NCBI RefSeq assembly: GCF_002941025.1
Contig: NZ_PTJS01000001.1
Span: 6,729,960-6,793,959, forward strand
Source: Streptomyces sp. QL37
Lineage (GTDB): Bacteria > Actinomycetota > Actinomycetes > Streptomycetales > Streptomycetaceae
Reading direction: 5' to 3'
DNA: 64,000 nt
Shown: positions 1 to 8,246 of the stretch, one piece after another
How the letters are laid out: each line of letters begins with the position of its first letter
Position numbering within the stretch: the stretch's first letter is position 1
The notes under the pieces: generated by a model
The model's input: only the letters and a program-made list of their open reading frames with translations
Told to the model about the DNA's origin: nothing
Database searches by the model: none
Translations under genes and position numbers: made by a program

Positions 1-1
1 C

Positions 2-1264
2 GAGCGCGTCGACCTGCACACCGGGCTCCTCCTGGTGAAGCGCCGCTCGCTGGCCCGCGAGCGGATCCGCAGCGTCGACCTCACCGCCCATCCGCTGCTT
101 CGGATCCTGGGGCTGGTCTCGGTCCGCATCGGCACCGGTGAGCACTCGGGCGGCGACTCCACCCTCACGCTGGACCCCGTCTCCCGCCCCGAGGGCGAGC
201 GGCTGCGCCGCGAGCTCCTCGACCGTGCCGTCGCCGGGGCATCCGTGACGCACCCGGACGGCGAACTGGCCACGCTCGACCTCCGCTGGGTCCGCTACGC
301 ACCGGTCTCCTTCGTCGCGCCCATGCTCGGCGGCGCGGCCGCAGGCGGTGTGATGCAGGTCAGTGACTGGGTCGGGGCTCAGGCCGAGGTGATCAACTGG
401 ACAGTCGACCGCTTCCGGGACACGCCGCTGGTCTGGGCGATCGTCACCCTGGTCGTGGCGGCGCTGGTCGCCGGCGTCGTCGGGGCGCTCGGGCTGTGGA
501 TCGAGATGTGGTGGAACTACCGCCTGGAGCGCGAACCGGGCGGCACGCTGCGGGTGCGGCGCGGGCTGTTCACCTCGCGCTCCCTGTCCGTCGAGGAGCG
601 GCGGCTGCGCGGGGTGGACCTGGTGGAACCACTGGGCGTGCGGCTTGCGGGCGCCGCCAGGGTGGACGCGATCACGACGGGTCTGGCCAAGAACGAGGAG
701 GCGCGGAGCGCCGACCACAACACCCTCCTGCCGGCCGTGCCCCGCGCACTGGCCGACTCCATCGCCGCCGAGGTGTTGCGCGAGCCGGTCTCCCCGACGG
801 GCGCCTCCCTGACCGGCCACCCCCTCGCCGCCCGGAACCGCCGGCTCCGCCGTGCCCTGTCCGTCGCCCTGGCACCCGTGCTGGTCCAGGTGGTCCTGGG
901 CGTCCTGCTGACGCCCGTACTGCTGTGGACCGCGCTCGCCTGCGCGGTGGTGTTCGTGCCCGTCGCCGCACTCCTGGCCGTCGACGCGTACCGCTCGCTG
1001 GGGCACACGCTCAGTGGCGGCTACCTGGTGACCCGCTCAGGTACCGTCCGGCGGTCCACAGCTGCTCTTCAGCGGGCGGGCGTGATCGGCTGGACGGTGA
1101 AGCAGTCCTGGTTCCAGCGCCGGGCCGGGCTGCTGAGTGTCACCGCCACGACGGCTGCCGGGGGCGGCGCCTGCACGGCGCACGACACCGACGCGTCCGA
1201 AGGCCTCGCCTTCGCCGCGGCCGCCGTACCGGGGCTGCTGGAGCCCTTCCTGGACCGGGACTGA
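2..1264 (+). CDS. PH-domain (bPH_2, YdbT-like) membrane protein, 5' truncated
   Basis: The reading frame is open from base 2, so the gene begins outside the window; about 420 residues are visible. The first residues (VDLHTGLLLVKRRSLARERI) read as the middle of a bacterial PH domain. The pattern recurs twice: 'RVRRGLFTSRSLSVEERRL' near residue 190 and 'VTRSGTVRRSTAALQRAGV' near residue 350. Hydrophobic membrane segments lie at about residues 140-165 and 285-330. Proteins of this family carry several PH domains between membrane helices; their function is poorly known, with envelope stress or bacteriocin resistance suggested for some. The family is clear, the role unknown. Convergent with the next gene, 27 bp away. 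Confidence 0.8.
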   Translation, partial: ERVDLHTGLLLVKRRSLARERIRSVDLTAHPLLRILGLVSVRIGTGEHSGGDSTLTLDPVSRPEGERLRRELLDRAVAGASVTHPDGELATLDLRWVRYAPVSFVAPMLGGAAAGGVMQVSDWVGAQAEVINWTVDRFRDTPLVWAIVTLVVAALVAGVVGALGLWIEMWWNYRLEREPGGTLRVRRGLFTSRSLSVEERRLRGVDLVEPLGVRLAGAARVDAITTGLAKNEEARSADHNTLLPAVPRALADSIAAEVLREPVSPTGASLTGHPLAARNRRLRRALSVALAPVLVQVVLGVLLTPVLLWTALACAVVFVPVAALLAVDAYRSLGHTLSGGYLVTRSGTVRRSTAALQRAGVIGWTVKQSWFQRRAGLLSVTATTAAGGGACTAHDTDASEGLAFAAAAVPGLLEPFLDRD

Positions 1265-1291
1265 GCCGGAGGCGGCGGCGCCCCCTGGTGG

Positions 1292-2437
1292 TCACGTGTC
1301 GAGCAGGGCGGTGGCGTCGAAGGCGGGGACGCCGGCGGGCGGAGGAGCGTCCCGGGGCGTCGGAGCGGGGTGCCCCGCTGCCAGCACGTACAGCGGGGTG
1401 TGGCCGGTGTTGTCCAGGCCGCAGCGGCCGGCCACCGCGGAGTCCCTGAAGGCACCGGTCTGGGCGGGGCCGAGCCCGAGGGCCGTCGCGGTCAGGGCGA
1501 AGGTCTGTCCCACGTGCCCGGCGTCGAGCAGACAGACCCGGTAGGCGCGGGGCGTGGGGTACTTCACGCTCATCCGCTCCAGCCGCGCGGCGAGTACGAC
1601 GAGGAAGGCGGGGCGCGAGGCCCATGACTGGTCGGCGCAGAGATGGGCGGCCTCCGCGGGCGTGAGGCCCTCGGAGAGCAGTTCGAGCGCGTGCTGCAAG
1701 CCGTTGTAGTGGTACCAGCCCGGGGACAGGCCGCCGACGTCCAGGACACCGACGTAGGCGTCGATCTCCTGCCGGGAGCCGCCCTGCGGACTGGTCCGCC
1801 GGTACAGGGCGCCGCGCCCGCAGTCGATGAAGTCGACCGGGCCGAAGACGACGGCCAGCAAGGCGGCCAGCGTCTCCAGCGACACCGGTGCTCCGGTGAA
1901 GTCGCGGTGGGTGCGGCGGTCGTACAGGACCTGCTCGAACGGGGCGCGGAGCGCGGCAGGCCTGCGGGGCAGCAGGAGCCGGGGAGCCTCCGGATGACCC
2001 GTGAACAGGGGAGGCGACGACTCCCGCGCCGGCTCCTGCCCGGGCCTCGCGTCGCCCGGCTCCCGCGCCTCGCCGGAGGGGGCCAGGGCCTGTGGGGAGT
2101 CGTACACGTCCTGGGTGGCGTAGTGGAAGAACGACGCCTCGGGCATCCACGCGCCCCACTGCCCGGCGATCCGCTCGTCGAGCCGCGCGGCCGCACTGCC
2201 GTGGGCCAGCAGGGCCCCGCCCCGCACCAGCGCCTCGATCCCGTCCTCGACGGTGTCCGGGGTCAGGTGGCCGAGCTGTCCGGCGGCCTCCCCGGGAGTG
2301 CTCCAGTCCTCGAAGGCCGCCAGGATCTCCGCGGCGGCCGGGTGCAGCGCCGTGGGCGTGCCGCCCGGATGAGGGTGGACGACGAAGGCGCTGTCGTGCC
2401 AGTAGCAGGTCAGGCAACGGGAACGGCGTAGACGCAC
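1292..2437 (-). CDS. SagB/ThcOx-type nitroreductase-family dehydrogenase
   Basis: 381 residues from a GTG preceded by AGGAG (reverse strand, 2442-2446); an earlier in-frame start would lie inside the preceding peptide gene and hairpin. The C-terminal two-thirds is a flavin nitroreductase domain: the FMN-binding RRTHRDFTG stretch comes first, then YHYN in the middle, then LLDAGHVGQTFALTATALGLG. SagB relatives oxidise azolines to azoles in RiPP pathways, but others act on other peptide or amino-acid substrates. The N-terminal ~90 residues (VHPHPGG...LHPAAAEILAAF...VRGGALL) look like a small winged-helix or PqqD-like recognition module; this is inference. It lies downstream of the Trp-rich peptide gene on the same strand. 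No YcaO cyclodehydratase is visible nearby, so azole formation cannot be assumed. Confidence 0.8.
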   Translation of the reverse strand: MRLRRSRCLTCYWHDSAFVVHPHPGGTPTALHPAAAEILAAFEDWSTPGEAAGQLGHLTPDTVEDGIEALVRGGALLAHGSAAARLDERIAGQWGAWMPEASFFHYATQDVYDSPQALAPSGEAREPGDARPGQEPARESSPPLFTGHPEAPRLLLPRRPAALRAPFEQVLYDRRTHRDFTGAPVSLETLAALLAVVFGPVDFIDCGRGALYRRTSPQGGSRQEIDAYVGVLDVGGLSPGWYHYNGLQHALELLSEGLTPAEAAHLCADQSWASRPAFLVVLAARLERMSVKYPTPRAYRVCLLDAGHVGQTFALTATALGLGPAQTGAFRDSAVAGRCGLDNTGHTPLYVLAAGHPAPTPRDAPPPAGVPAFDATALLDT

Positions 2438-2484
2438 GGTGACTCCTGCAAGGGGGGGAGCGGTAGGGGAAGGACCGGACATAC

Positions 2485-2520
2485 GCGTGGGGCCGGGCAA
2501 GGGGGTACCCGGCCCCACGC
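2485..2520 (-). terminator. Strong hairpin between peptide gene and SagB gene
   Basis: A perfect 13-bp stem (GCGTGGGGCCGGG / CCCGGCCCCACGC) with a 10-nt loop sits 6 bp after the peptide stop codon and about 48 bp before the SagB start. No T-tract follows, as is usual in Streptomyces. In RiPP operons such hairpins often give partial termination, so that the precursor outnumbers its enzymes. Confidence 0.65.
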
Positions 2521-2526
2521 GCACGG

Positions 2527-2631
2527 TCACGCCTGGCGGTAGGCCCACGTCCAGTTCCAGGTGGAACCCTCACCGGCCCTGGGGCGGTCGGCCCGGATGG
2601 CGATCCGGTGCTTCATCTCGATCCTGCGCAT
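2527..2631 (-). CDS. Trp-rich 34-residue peptide, candidate RiPP precursor
   Basis: ATG at 2631 follows a near-consensus ribosome site (AAGGAGGTGAAC, 6 nt spacing), among the strongest in the window. The peptide has a basic, charged first half (MRRIEMKHRIAIRADRPRAG) and a C-terminal segment rich in aromatics, GSTWNWTWAYRQA, with three Trp and one Tyr. No Cys and little Ser/Thr are present, so lanthionine or Cys-azole chemistry is unlikely. It is followed by a hairpin and a SagB-type oxidoreductase, and divergent from an E1-like enzyme gene cluster; this is the layout of a RiPP precursor gene. Alternatives are a Trp-sensing attenuator leader peptide or a chance small gene. No close match is recognised. 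Confidence 0.6.
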   Translation of the reverse strand: MRRIEMKHRIAIRADRPRAGEGSTWNWTWAYRQA

Positions 2632-3008
2632 TGTTGTTCACCTCCTTCTTCTCTGCTTCGGGGTTACTCCTCTGCGCGTCGCCGCGACGGCATATCCATG
2701 ACGCAGTACGGAATCGTCATGCGCAAGGCCTGATTTCCCTAATCACTCTTTCGTGGTGGGACCCATGGCCCCCGCTTTTCATTCGAGTCGCATTCATGGG
2801 GAGTGTTATCACGCGCTGTCAACTTGTTTCGTATACAGGAGGCAGGGTCCGTTACGGGAGGTCGCCGCAGGTCAGGGCGGTGTGGGGCGGCTGCTTACTC
2901 ATTTCTTTCAGTCTTTTTTCGGCTACCTGTCGATGCGGGTGAAGCTCTCCGGAAGGTGTCATAGCGTGCGGGCATCGGCACTCGAAGAACAGAAGGAGCG
3001 GCCAGGCG
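2632..3008. promoter_or_regulatory. Divergent intergenic region with inverted repeat at 2697-2721
   Basis: This stretch separates the leftward peptide/SagB unit from the rightward SCP2 unit and is visibly AT-richer than the genes. It contains a perfect inverted repeat CATGACG (2697-2703) / CGTCATG (2715-2721) with 11 nt between the arms, suitable for a dimeric regulator such as the cluster's LuxR protein (inference). No convincing -35/-10 pair was found for either direction, and no other gene is seen. Confidence 0.4.
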
Positions 3009-3068
3009 ATGCGTCCATTCATTGCGGGCCGGGTGCCGGATCACCGAAATCGAGAAGGGGAAGCATGA
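3009..3068 (+). CDS. 19-residue upstream reading frame coupled to SCP2 gene
   Basis: ATG at 3009 is preceded by AGAAGGAG; the frame encodes MRPFIAGRVPDHRNREGEA and stops at TGA 3066-3068, which overlaps the SCP2 start codon (ATGA). It may be a short leader peptide for translational coupling, or a chance frame. Nothing in the peptide is recognisable. Confidence 0.3.
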   Translation: MRPFIAGRVPDHRNREGEA

Positions 3069-3457
3069 CCGTTTTTTCGTCCAGTGAAATGGCCTCCGAA
3101 GTGTTCGGCCGGCTTTTCGGTGTGCTGCTGGAGGACGAGCAGTTCGTGGAGAAGGCGCGCAAGGAATCCCTGTCGGTGCAGCTGGTGCACAGCAAGCCCG
3201 ACTGCCGGATCTTCGTCTCGTCCGAGGGCGTGGTCCTCGGGGACGACGTGCCGTTCAAGGCCGCGATCACTCTCAAGATGTCCTGCGACACCGCGCACGC
3301 GCTGTGGTCGGGCCGGCTGCTGGTGCCCGCCGCCATCGCCACCGGCAAGGTCCGGATCCGCGGTCGCATCGCCAAGGTCCTGGAGCTGGTGCCGATGCTT
3401 CAGCCCGCCTTCGACAGCTACCCCACGATCGCCGCGGAGTCGGGCGTCGGCGCCTGA
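3065..3457 (+). CDS. SCP2-like sterol/lipid-carrier domain protein
   Basis: 130 residues from ATG at 3065 with AAGGGG upstream. The sequence fits a stand-alone SCP2 domain: a beta-rich middle (VQLVHSKPDCRIFVSSEGVV), a central 'AAITLKMSCDTAHALWSG' and a C-terminal 'GKVRIRGRIAKVLELVPMLQPAF', the usual 'G+++++GD+...++L..L...F' ending of the family. SCP2 proteins bind acyl chains or other hydrophobic ligands in a cavity. Lying first in an operon with an acyl-CoA dehydrogenase, it may carry or shield a lipid intermediate or the hydrophobic product; this is inference. No signal peptide, so presumably cytoplasmic. Confidence 0.7.
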   Translation: MTVFSSSEMASEVFGRLFGVLLEDEQFVEKARKESLSVQLVHSKPDCRIFVSSEGVVLGDDVPFKAAITLKMSCDTAHALWSGRLLVPAAIATGKVRIRGRIAKVLELVPMLQPAFDSYPTIAAESGVGA

Positions 3458-3519
3458 CCCGCCACCTGCGTCCCCCGACCGCCCCCGATGACACCAGTGA
3501 CCGAGGAGCCACGAAACCC

Positions 3520-4746
3520 ATGACCATCGACGTACCGGCAGAACTCTCCCCAGAGCTCAACTTCGACGTGCTGCCCCCGGATGTGCGGCAACTCAAGGAC
3601 GACGCGAGGCGGTTCGCGCAGGAGACCGTGAAGCCCCTGGTCGGGGCGCTCGACCAGGCGCCGGCGGAGGACTTCGACTGGGACGTGGTGCGCCGCGGCC
3701 ACGAGATCGGTCTGACCCGGGCCGCCGTCCCCACCGACTACGGCGGTCTCGGGCTCGGCATGCTGGGAGTCGCCACCGCCCTGGAGGAAGTGGCCGCCGT
3801 GTGCCCCGGCACCGCGCTCGTCTTCGGCGCCACCATGCTCGGCCAGGCCCCGCTCCTGCTCTCCGGAGACCCCCGCCTCCAGGCGCGCTACCTCCCGCTC
3901 TTCTCCGGTGACGAGCCGGTGCTCGCGTGCAACGCGGTGACGGAGGAGGACGCCGGGTGCGACCTGATCATCCCGGCCAACGCGCAGCACGCACGCAACG
4001 TCATGACCGCGCGGCGGGACGGCGACCAGTACGTGCTCACCGGCAGGAAGCGGTTCATCACCAACGCCCGCTTCGCCGCCTTCGCCTCCGTGTTCGCGAA
4101 CATGGAGGGCAGCCCCGGAGCCACCGGGCTCACCTCCTTCATCGTGCCCCTGAACCTCCCCGGGGTCGTACGCGGCCCGGTCGCCGACAAGATGGGCTAC
4201 CGCGCCTGCCTGGGCAGCGAGTTGGAGTTCAACGAGGTCCGGGTGCCCGCCGAGAACATGATCGGCGGCGAGGGCGAGGGCATGCCCATCAACATGGCGC
4301 AGAGCAACATGGCCCGCGCCGCCGTCGCCGGCATCTCCACCGGTGTGGCCCGCGGCGCCCTGGAACAGGCCGTCGCCTGGGCGGGGGAACGCGTGCAGGG
4401 CGGTCAACTCCTGCACCGGCACCAGTTCACCGCGGCGAAGCTGGCCGGCATGAGCGCCAAGGTGGACGCCGCCCGCCTGCTGTACCTCCACGCGGCGAAC
4501 ACCGTGGACACCCAACTGCCCCCACCCGCCTATGAGCCGGCCGTCGCCAAACTCTTCGCCGACCGGGCCGCCATCGACGTGGCCGACGCCGCTCTCTCGC
4601 TCGTCGGCGCGCGTGGCTACCTGCGCTCGTACGGAGTGGAGAAGATGCTCCGCGACGCCTACGGCACCCGCGTGTACGAGGGCACCCCCGAGGTCCTGGC
4701 GCTCACGATCACCGAGACCCTCTACGCCGAGGACGACGCCGAATGA
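3520..4746 (+). CDS. Acyl-CoA dehydrogenase family flavoprotein
   Basis: 408 residues from ATG at 3520. It has the full ACAD order: helical N-terminus, FAD/acyl-binding 'CNAVTEEDAGCD' near residue 140, 'GRKRFITNA' near 180, 'FNEVRVPAENMIGGEGEGM' near 245, and C-terminal 'YGTRVYEGTPEVLALTITETL'. The last contains the Glu of the YEGT motif that is the catalytic base in many family members. It would oxidise an acyl thioester to the alpha,beta-enoyl form or desaturate an acyl- or aminoacyl-carrier substrate. It sits between the SCP2 gene and a gene it overlaps by 4 bp (ATGA), so co-translation is likely. The true substrate is unknown; a role in tailoring a fatty acyl group or a peptide side chain is inferred from context. 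Confidence 0.85.
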   Translation: MTIDVPAELSPELNFDVLPPDVRQLKDDARRFAQETVKPLVGALDQAPAEDFDWDVVRRGHEIGLTRAAVPTDYGGLGLGMLGVATALEEVAAVCPGTALVFGATMLGQAPLLLSGDPRLQARYLPLFSGDEPVLACNAVTEEDAGCDLIIPANAQHARNVMTARRDGDQYVLTGRKRFITNARFAAFASVFANMEGSPGATGLTSFIVPLNLPGVVRGPVADKMGYRACLGSELEFNEVRVPAENMIGGEGEGMPINMAQSNMARAAVAGISTGVARGALEQAVAWAGERVQGGQLLHRHQFTAAKLAGMSAKVDAARLLYLHAANTVDTQLPPPAYEPAVAKLFADRAAIDVADAALSLVGARGYLRSYGVEKMLRDAYGTRVYEGTPEVLALTITETLYAEDDAE

Positions 4747-5738
4747 ACACCGCCTCCCCCCTCGCCGGCGGTGACGGGCCCGCCCGCACCACCATCCCGA
4801 CCTCCGCGGACCCGGCGGGCTCCCGCGCCCTGCGCTACGTCGCCGACATCATCGAACTCCACGAACGCCTCAGCTACCGGCAGCTTCCGGCCGAGATCGC
4901 CGGAACACCCCTGTACCACGCGGAGGACGTGCACAGCGGGCTGATCACCCTCACCGCACGGGACAGCCAGATCCCCGCCCGGTACCTCAGAGGCATCCTC
5001 GGCTTCCGGCTGGCCCAGTATCTGCGGCTGAGCTGGATCTCGGCCGACCTCGTCTACCGCACGGCGGCGTACCACGAACCGCTGCCCCGCCCGGGCCAGA
5101 TGGAGAGCATCCACACGGTCACCCTCTGCTCGCGCACCGGGAGGATCCGCGGCTACGTCGGGCTGAGCTGCTCGGCGGACCCCGCGAGCCTGCCCCTCGA
5201 CTCGCCGCGGCGCGCCCTGTTCCCGACCGAGGCCGCCCACGGCATCGACCTGCTCGGACAGTACGCGCGCCTGGGCCTGGGGACCCACCAGGTCTTCGAG
5301 CTGAAGCGTTTCCTGCGCGACCAGTCGATGCCGCTCGGCATCCAGCACGACCGGGTGCCGTGGCACCTCATGCTCGGCATGGGCGAGGCGATGATCCAGC
5401 TCGACGACTCGATCCGCCTCGTGCTCGGTGACGCCAAGGAACACGTGGCCCTGCGCCACCTGAGGCTGGCCGGCTTCGACCTGCACGTCGTCGAGGACAC
5501 CTCCCCGAGCCTGCCCTCGTCGGACCCGCTGGCGCCGATCTACCACCAGGGCGTCCTCGCCAAGCCCTTCGTCGCCCCGGTGCCCCAGGACCTGCCCTGG
5601 TACCGCGACGTCGTCCGGTCGTACATGGACGGCAGCAGTGATCTGACCTCGTACCACGAGATGGTCGCCCGGCTCGCCGGACGCAGGCAGGCGGCGGGCG
5701 GCTCCCTGATCCCCCGCCAGCGAGGAGGTGCCGTATGA
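4743..5738 (+). CDS. Putative GNAT-fold acyltransferase (FeeM/N-acyl amino acid synthase-like)
   Basis: 331 residues, overlapping both neighbours by 4 bp (ATGA). It is not recognised with certainty. The central part (about residues 120-260) follows the plan of N-acyl amino acid synthases and LuxI-like enzymes: a beta hairpin 'RGYVGLSCSADPASLPLD', then 'THQVFELKRFLRD' in the position of their 'E.SRF.V' element, then a helix and a strand pair 'LRHLRLAGFDLHVVED' like the 'yr.lGF' end of GNAT folds. Such enzymes move a fatty acyl group from acyl-ACP or acyl-CoA to an amine. If correct, it could N-acylate the small peptide or an amino acid. No other family suggested itself; a structure prediction would settle the fold. 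Confidence 0.4.
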   Translation: MNTASPLAGGDGPARTTIPTSADPAGSRALRYVADIIELHERLSYRQLPAEIAGTPLYHAEDVHSGLITLTARDSQIPARYLRGILGFRLAQYLRLSWISADLVYRTAAYHEPLPRPGQMESIHTVTLCSRTGRIRGYVGLSCSADPASLPLDSPRRALFPTEAAHGIDLLGQYARLGLGTHQVFELKRFLRDQSMPLGIQHDRVPWHLMLGMGEAMIQLDDSIRLVLGDAKEHVALRHLRLAGFDLHVVEDTSPSLPSSDPLAPIYHQGVLAKPFVAPVPQDLPWYRDVVRSYMDGSSDLTSYHEMVARLAGRRQAAGGSLIPRQRGGAV

Positions 5739-6664
5739 CCCCGGAGAGCATGGGCCTGCCGCCGGCGGGCAGCGCGGAGTCGGGACCGCACCGCGTCTTC
5801 TACGAGGAGCTCGTCACCCGCAACGCGGGTGTGGTCTCGGCCGACGAGCAGCAGGCGCTGCGCGACGCCACGATCCTGGTGGCGGGCTGCGGGTCCATCG
5901 GAGGCGCCGCCGTGGAGCCGCTGACCCGGCTCGGGGCGCAGCGCTTCCTGGTGGCGGACCCCGGAACGTTCGAACTGAACAACCTGAACCGGCAGAGCGC
6001 GGTCGCCGCCGACATCGAGCAGAACAAGGCCGCCGGCGCGGCCGAACGCATCATGGCGATCAACCCGCACGCCCGGGTGAGCGTATTCACCGAGGGGGTG
6101 ACCGCGGCGACCGTGCAGCGGCTCACCGCTCCCTGTCAGATCATCATCGACGGGGTGGACGTCACCACCGCCGACGGATGGCACGCGAAGCACCTCCTGC
6201 ACCGCGTGGCGGTCCAGCGGAAGCTCCCCCTCATCACCGGCTGGGACATGGCCGGAACCCAGTACGTGCGCTGCTACGACTACCGGCGCGTCCGGGAGCC
6301 CTTCGCCGGAGCCATCACCCTGGCCGACATCGAGCGCGCGGACACCTGGGAGCTCCTGCGCCGCGCGGTGCCGCTGCACCGGGTGCCGGCCGAGATGCTG
6401 GCCGAGATCCGGGCCAACCACCTGCGTACGGACTACAGCTTCCCCCAGGTCGCCTACACCGCGACGGCGTTCGGGGTGCTGAGCTCCCACATGGCCGTAC
6501 GCGTACTCGCCGGGAAGCGGGTGCGTCAGGAGATCGGCCTGGACGTGCACCAGCTGGCCCGGCCGCTCGGCGAGCGCTGGCTGAACCGCCTGCGACGGCC
6601 GGTCGAAATGGCGGCCCTGGTGCCACCGATGCTCCGCCTCATGCGCCGGTCCGGCGCGCGCTGA
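5735..6664 (+). CDS. ThiF/MoeB/E1-like adenylating enzyme
   Basis: 309 residues, ATG at 5735 with AGGAGG upstream and 4-bp overlap with the previous gene. The Rossmann ATP site is plain: 'ATILVAGCGSIGGAAVEPLTRLG' near residues 48-70, followed by 'VADPGTFELNNLNRQ' and 'IIIDGVDVTT', all standard for the ThiF/E1 superfamily. No paired CxxC zinc motif is evident, unlike MoeB/ThiF. Family members adenylate the C-terminus of small proteins or peptides; MccB does so to the microcin C7 heptapeptide. Here it may activate the C-terminus (Gln-Ala) of the Trp-rich peptide or an acyl/carboxyl group; this is inference. In Mycobacterium the MoeY protein fuses a ThiF and a nitroreductase domain, so the pairing with a SagB-type protein has precedent. 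Confidence 0.8.
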   Translation: MTPESMGLPPAGSAESGPHRVFYEELVTRNAGVVSADEQQALRDATILVAGCGSIGGAAVEPLTRLGAQRFLVADPGTFELNNLNRQSAVAADIEQNKAAGAAERIMAINPHARVSVFTEGVTAATVQRLTAPCQIIIDGVDVTTADGWHAKHLLHRVAVQRKLPLITGWDMAGTQYVRCYDYRRVREPFAGAITLADIERADTWELLRRAVPLHRVPAEMLAEIRANHLRTDYSFPQVAYTATAFGVLSSHMAVRVLAGKRVRQEIGLDVHQLARPLGERWLNRLRRPVEMAALVPPMLRLMRRSGAR

Positions 6665-6683
6665 ACCGCGACCCCGCACGCAC

Positions 6684-6727
6684 CACCGGCGGCGGCCTCG
6701 CGGAAACCCGCGAGACCGCCGCCGGTG
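6684..6727 (+). terminator. Hairpin between ThiF-like and transporter genes
   Basis: Inverted repeat of about 19 bp with single mismatches (CACCGGCGGCGG...CTCGCG / CGCGAG...CCGCCGCCGGTG) around a short loop, 20 bp after the ThiF-like stop. Likely partial terminator or RNA-stability element inside the operon. Confidence 0.55.
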
Positions 6728-6761
6728 TCCGGCCGTCGACACCCTCCAGGAAAAGGCAATC

Positions 6762-8195
6762 ATGCATGTCTCCAAGCGGAGCGTCCTGTGGACGTTCCTC
6801 TGCTGTGGCCTCGGCGTGGCCATGGTCTCCCTCGACAACCTGGTCGTCATCACCGCCCTCCCCGCGATCCGGGAGAGCCTCGGCGGCGACATCCAGCAAC
6901 TCGAGTGGACCGTCAACGCCTACACACTCACCTACGCCGTGCTGATGCTCCCGGGTGCGGCGCTGGGCGACCGGTTCGGGCGGCGGCGGATGTTCGTGGT
7001 CGGTCTGGGCGTCTTCACCGCCGCGTCGGCCGCCGCGGCGCTCGCCCCGGGCATCGGCCCGCTCATCGCGGCCCGAGCCCTGCAGGGCCTCGGTGCCGCC
7101 GCGCTGATGCCGCTCAATCTGACCCTCCTCACGGCGGTCGCTCCGCCCGCCCGCCGTGGCGCCGTCCTCGGGGCGCTGAGCGCCGTCGAGGGCCTGGCCA
7201 TCGCGATGGGGCCGCTTGTCGGCGGGGTGATGGTGGAGCACCTGACCTGGCAGTGGATCTTCTGGATCAACGTGCCCATCGGTCTCGTCCTGCTGCCGCT
7301 CGGCCGGTGGAAGCTCGCCGAGAGCCGCGGCCCCAACTCCCGGCTCGACCTGGTCGGGACCGTACTGGCCGGTGCCGGCCTCTTCGGCATCGTGTTCGGC
7401 CTCATCCAGGGCCCCACGGACGGCTGGACGAGCCCTCACGTCCTGACCGCGCTGGCCGGGGGAGCCCTGGTCGTGGCCGCGTTCGTCGCCTGGGAACTCC
7501 GTACCGACATGCCCATGTTCCCGATGAGGCTGTTCCGCCACCGCACCTTCAGCGGCATGAACGCCGCGGGGCTGCTGATGTTCGCGGGTATGTTCGGCTC
7601 GGTCTTCCTTCTCACCCAGTTCTTCCAAGGCCCGCGCGGCTACTCCCCGATGGAGGCCGGCCTGCGCATCCTGCCCTGGACGGCGGTGCCGATCTTCGTG
7701 GCCCCGCTCGTCGGATTCCTCTCCGACCGGATCGGCAGCCGGTCCATCGTGGCGATCGGACTGACCTTCCAGGCCTGCGGGCTGGGCTGGATCGCCGCCC
7801 GCGTCTCACCGGACGTGGACTACGTCTCCCTGGTACCGGCCCTGGTCCTGTGCGGGCTCGGCATGACCTTCTACTTCTCCCCGACCGCGAACCTGGTGAT
7901 GAGCTCGGTCGACGCCCAGGACCGGGGGATGGCCTCGGGCGCGGTCAACTCGCTGCGCGAGCTGGGCGGGGTCCTCGGAGTCGCCGTGCTGGCCTCCGTG
8001 TTCACCGCGCACGGTGATCTCACCACGGCGGGCGGGTTCACCGACGGCATGATTCCCGCCCTGTGGACCGGCTCCTGCCTCATCGCCGTCGGCGCCGTCG
8101 CGGTCCTCACGACACCGAGGCGCCCGAACGCGAAGCGGACCGCCGGAAGGGACGCGGGCATGAAGATTCCCGGGCCCGAGAGCGCCCAGGCCTGA
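6762..8195 (+). CDS. MFS drug transporter, DHA2 (14-helix) type
   Basis: 477 residues from ATG at 6762 (AGGAAAAGG upstream). It has about 14 hydrophobic segments and the family signatures: 'LDNLVVITALPAI' at the end of helix 1 (motif D1), 'GAALGDRFGRRRMFVVG' between helices 2 and 3 (motif A) and 'GALSAVEGLAIAMGPLVGG' near helix 5 (motif C, antiporter). Such proton antiporters export hydrophobic drugs and antibiotics. Its place in the biosynthetic operon suggests product export and self-protection. Located in the cytoplasmic membrane. Confidence 0.9.
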   Translation: MHVSKRSVLWTFLCCGLGVAMVSLDNLVVITALPAIRESLGGDIQQLEWTVNAYTLTYAVLMLPGAALGDRFGRRRMFVVGLGVFTAASAAAALAPGIGPLIAARALQGLGAAALMPLNLTLLTAVAPPARRGAVLGALSAVEGLAIAMGPLVGGVMVEHLTWQWIFWINVPIGLVLLPLGRWKLAESRGPNSRLDLVGTVLAGAGLFGIVFGLIQGPTDGWTSPHVLTALAGGALVVAAFVAWELRTDMPMFPMRLFRHRTFSGMNAAGLLMFAGMFGSVFLLTQFFQGPRGYSPMEAGLRILPWTAVPIFVAPLVGFLSDRIGSRSIVAIGLTFQACGLGWIAARVSPDVDYVSLVPALVLCGLGMTFYFSPTANLVMSSVDAQDRGMASGAVNSLRELGGVLGVAVLASVFTAHGDLTTAGGFTDGMIPALWTGSCLIAVGAVAVLTTPRRPNAKRTAGRDAGMKIPGPESAQA

Positions 8196-8246
8196 CCCCC
8201 GGACCGTCTTCGGCCGCCCCGGACCGGAGGTCCGGATCACCGCGGA

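Noticed and set aside
2527..2631. Classical trp-operon attenuator leader
   Set aside because: Trp codons and a hairpin are present, but no tryptophan gene follows and no competing antiterminator fold was seen. Kept only as an alternative to a RiPP precursor.
2798..2941. Small peptide gene on the forward strand before the SCP2 gene
   Set aside because: No ribosome site at a workable distance and no Streptomyces-like codon bias.
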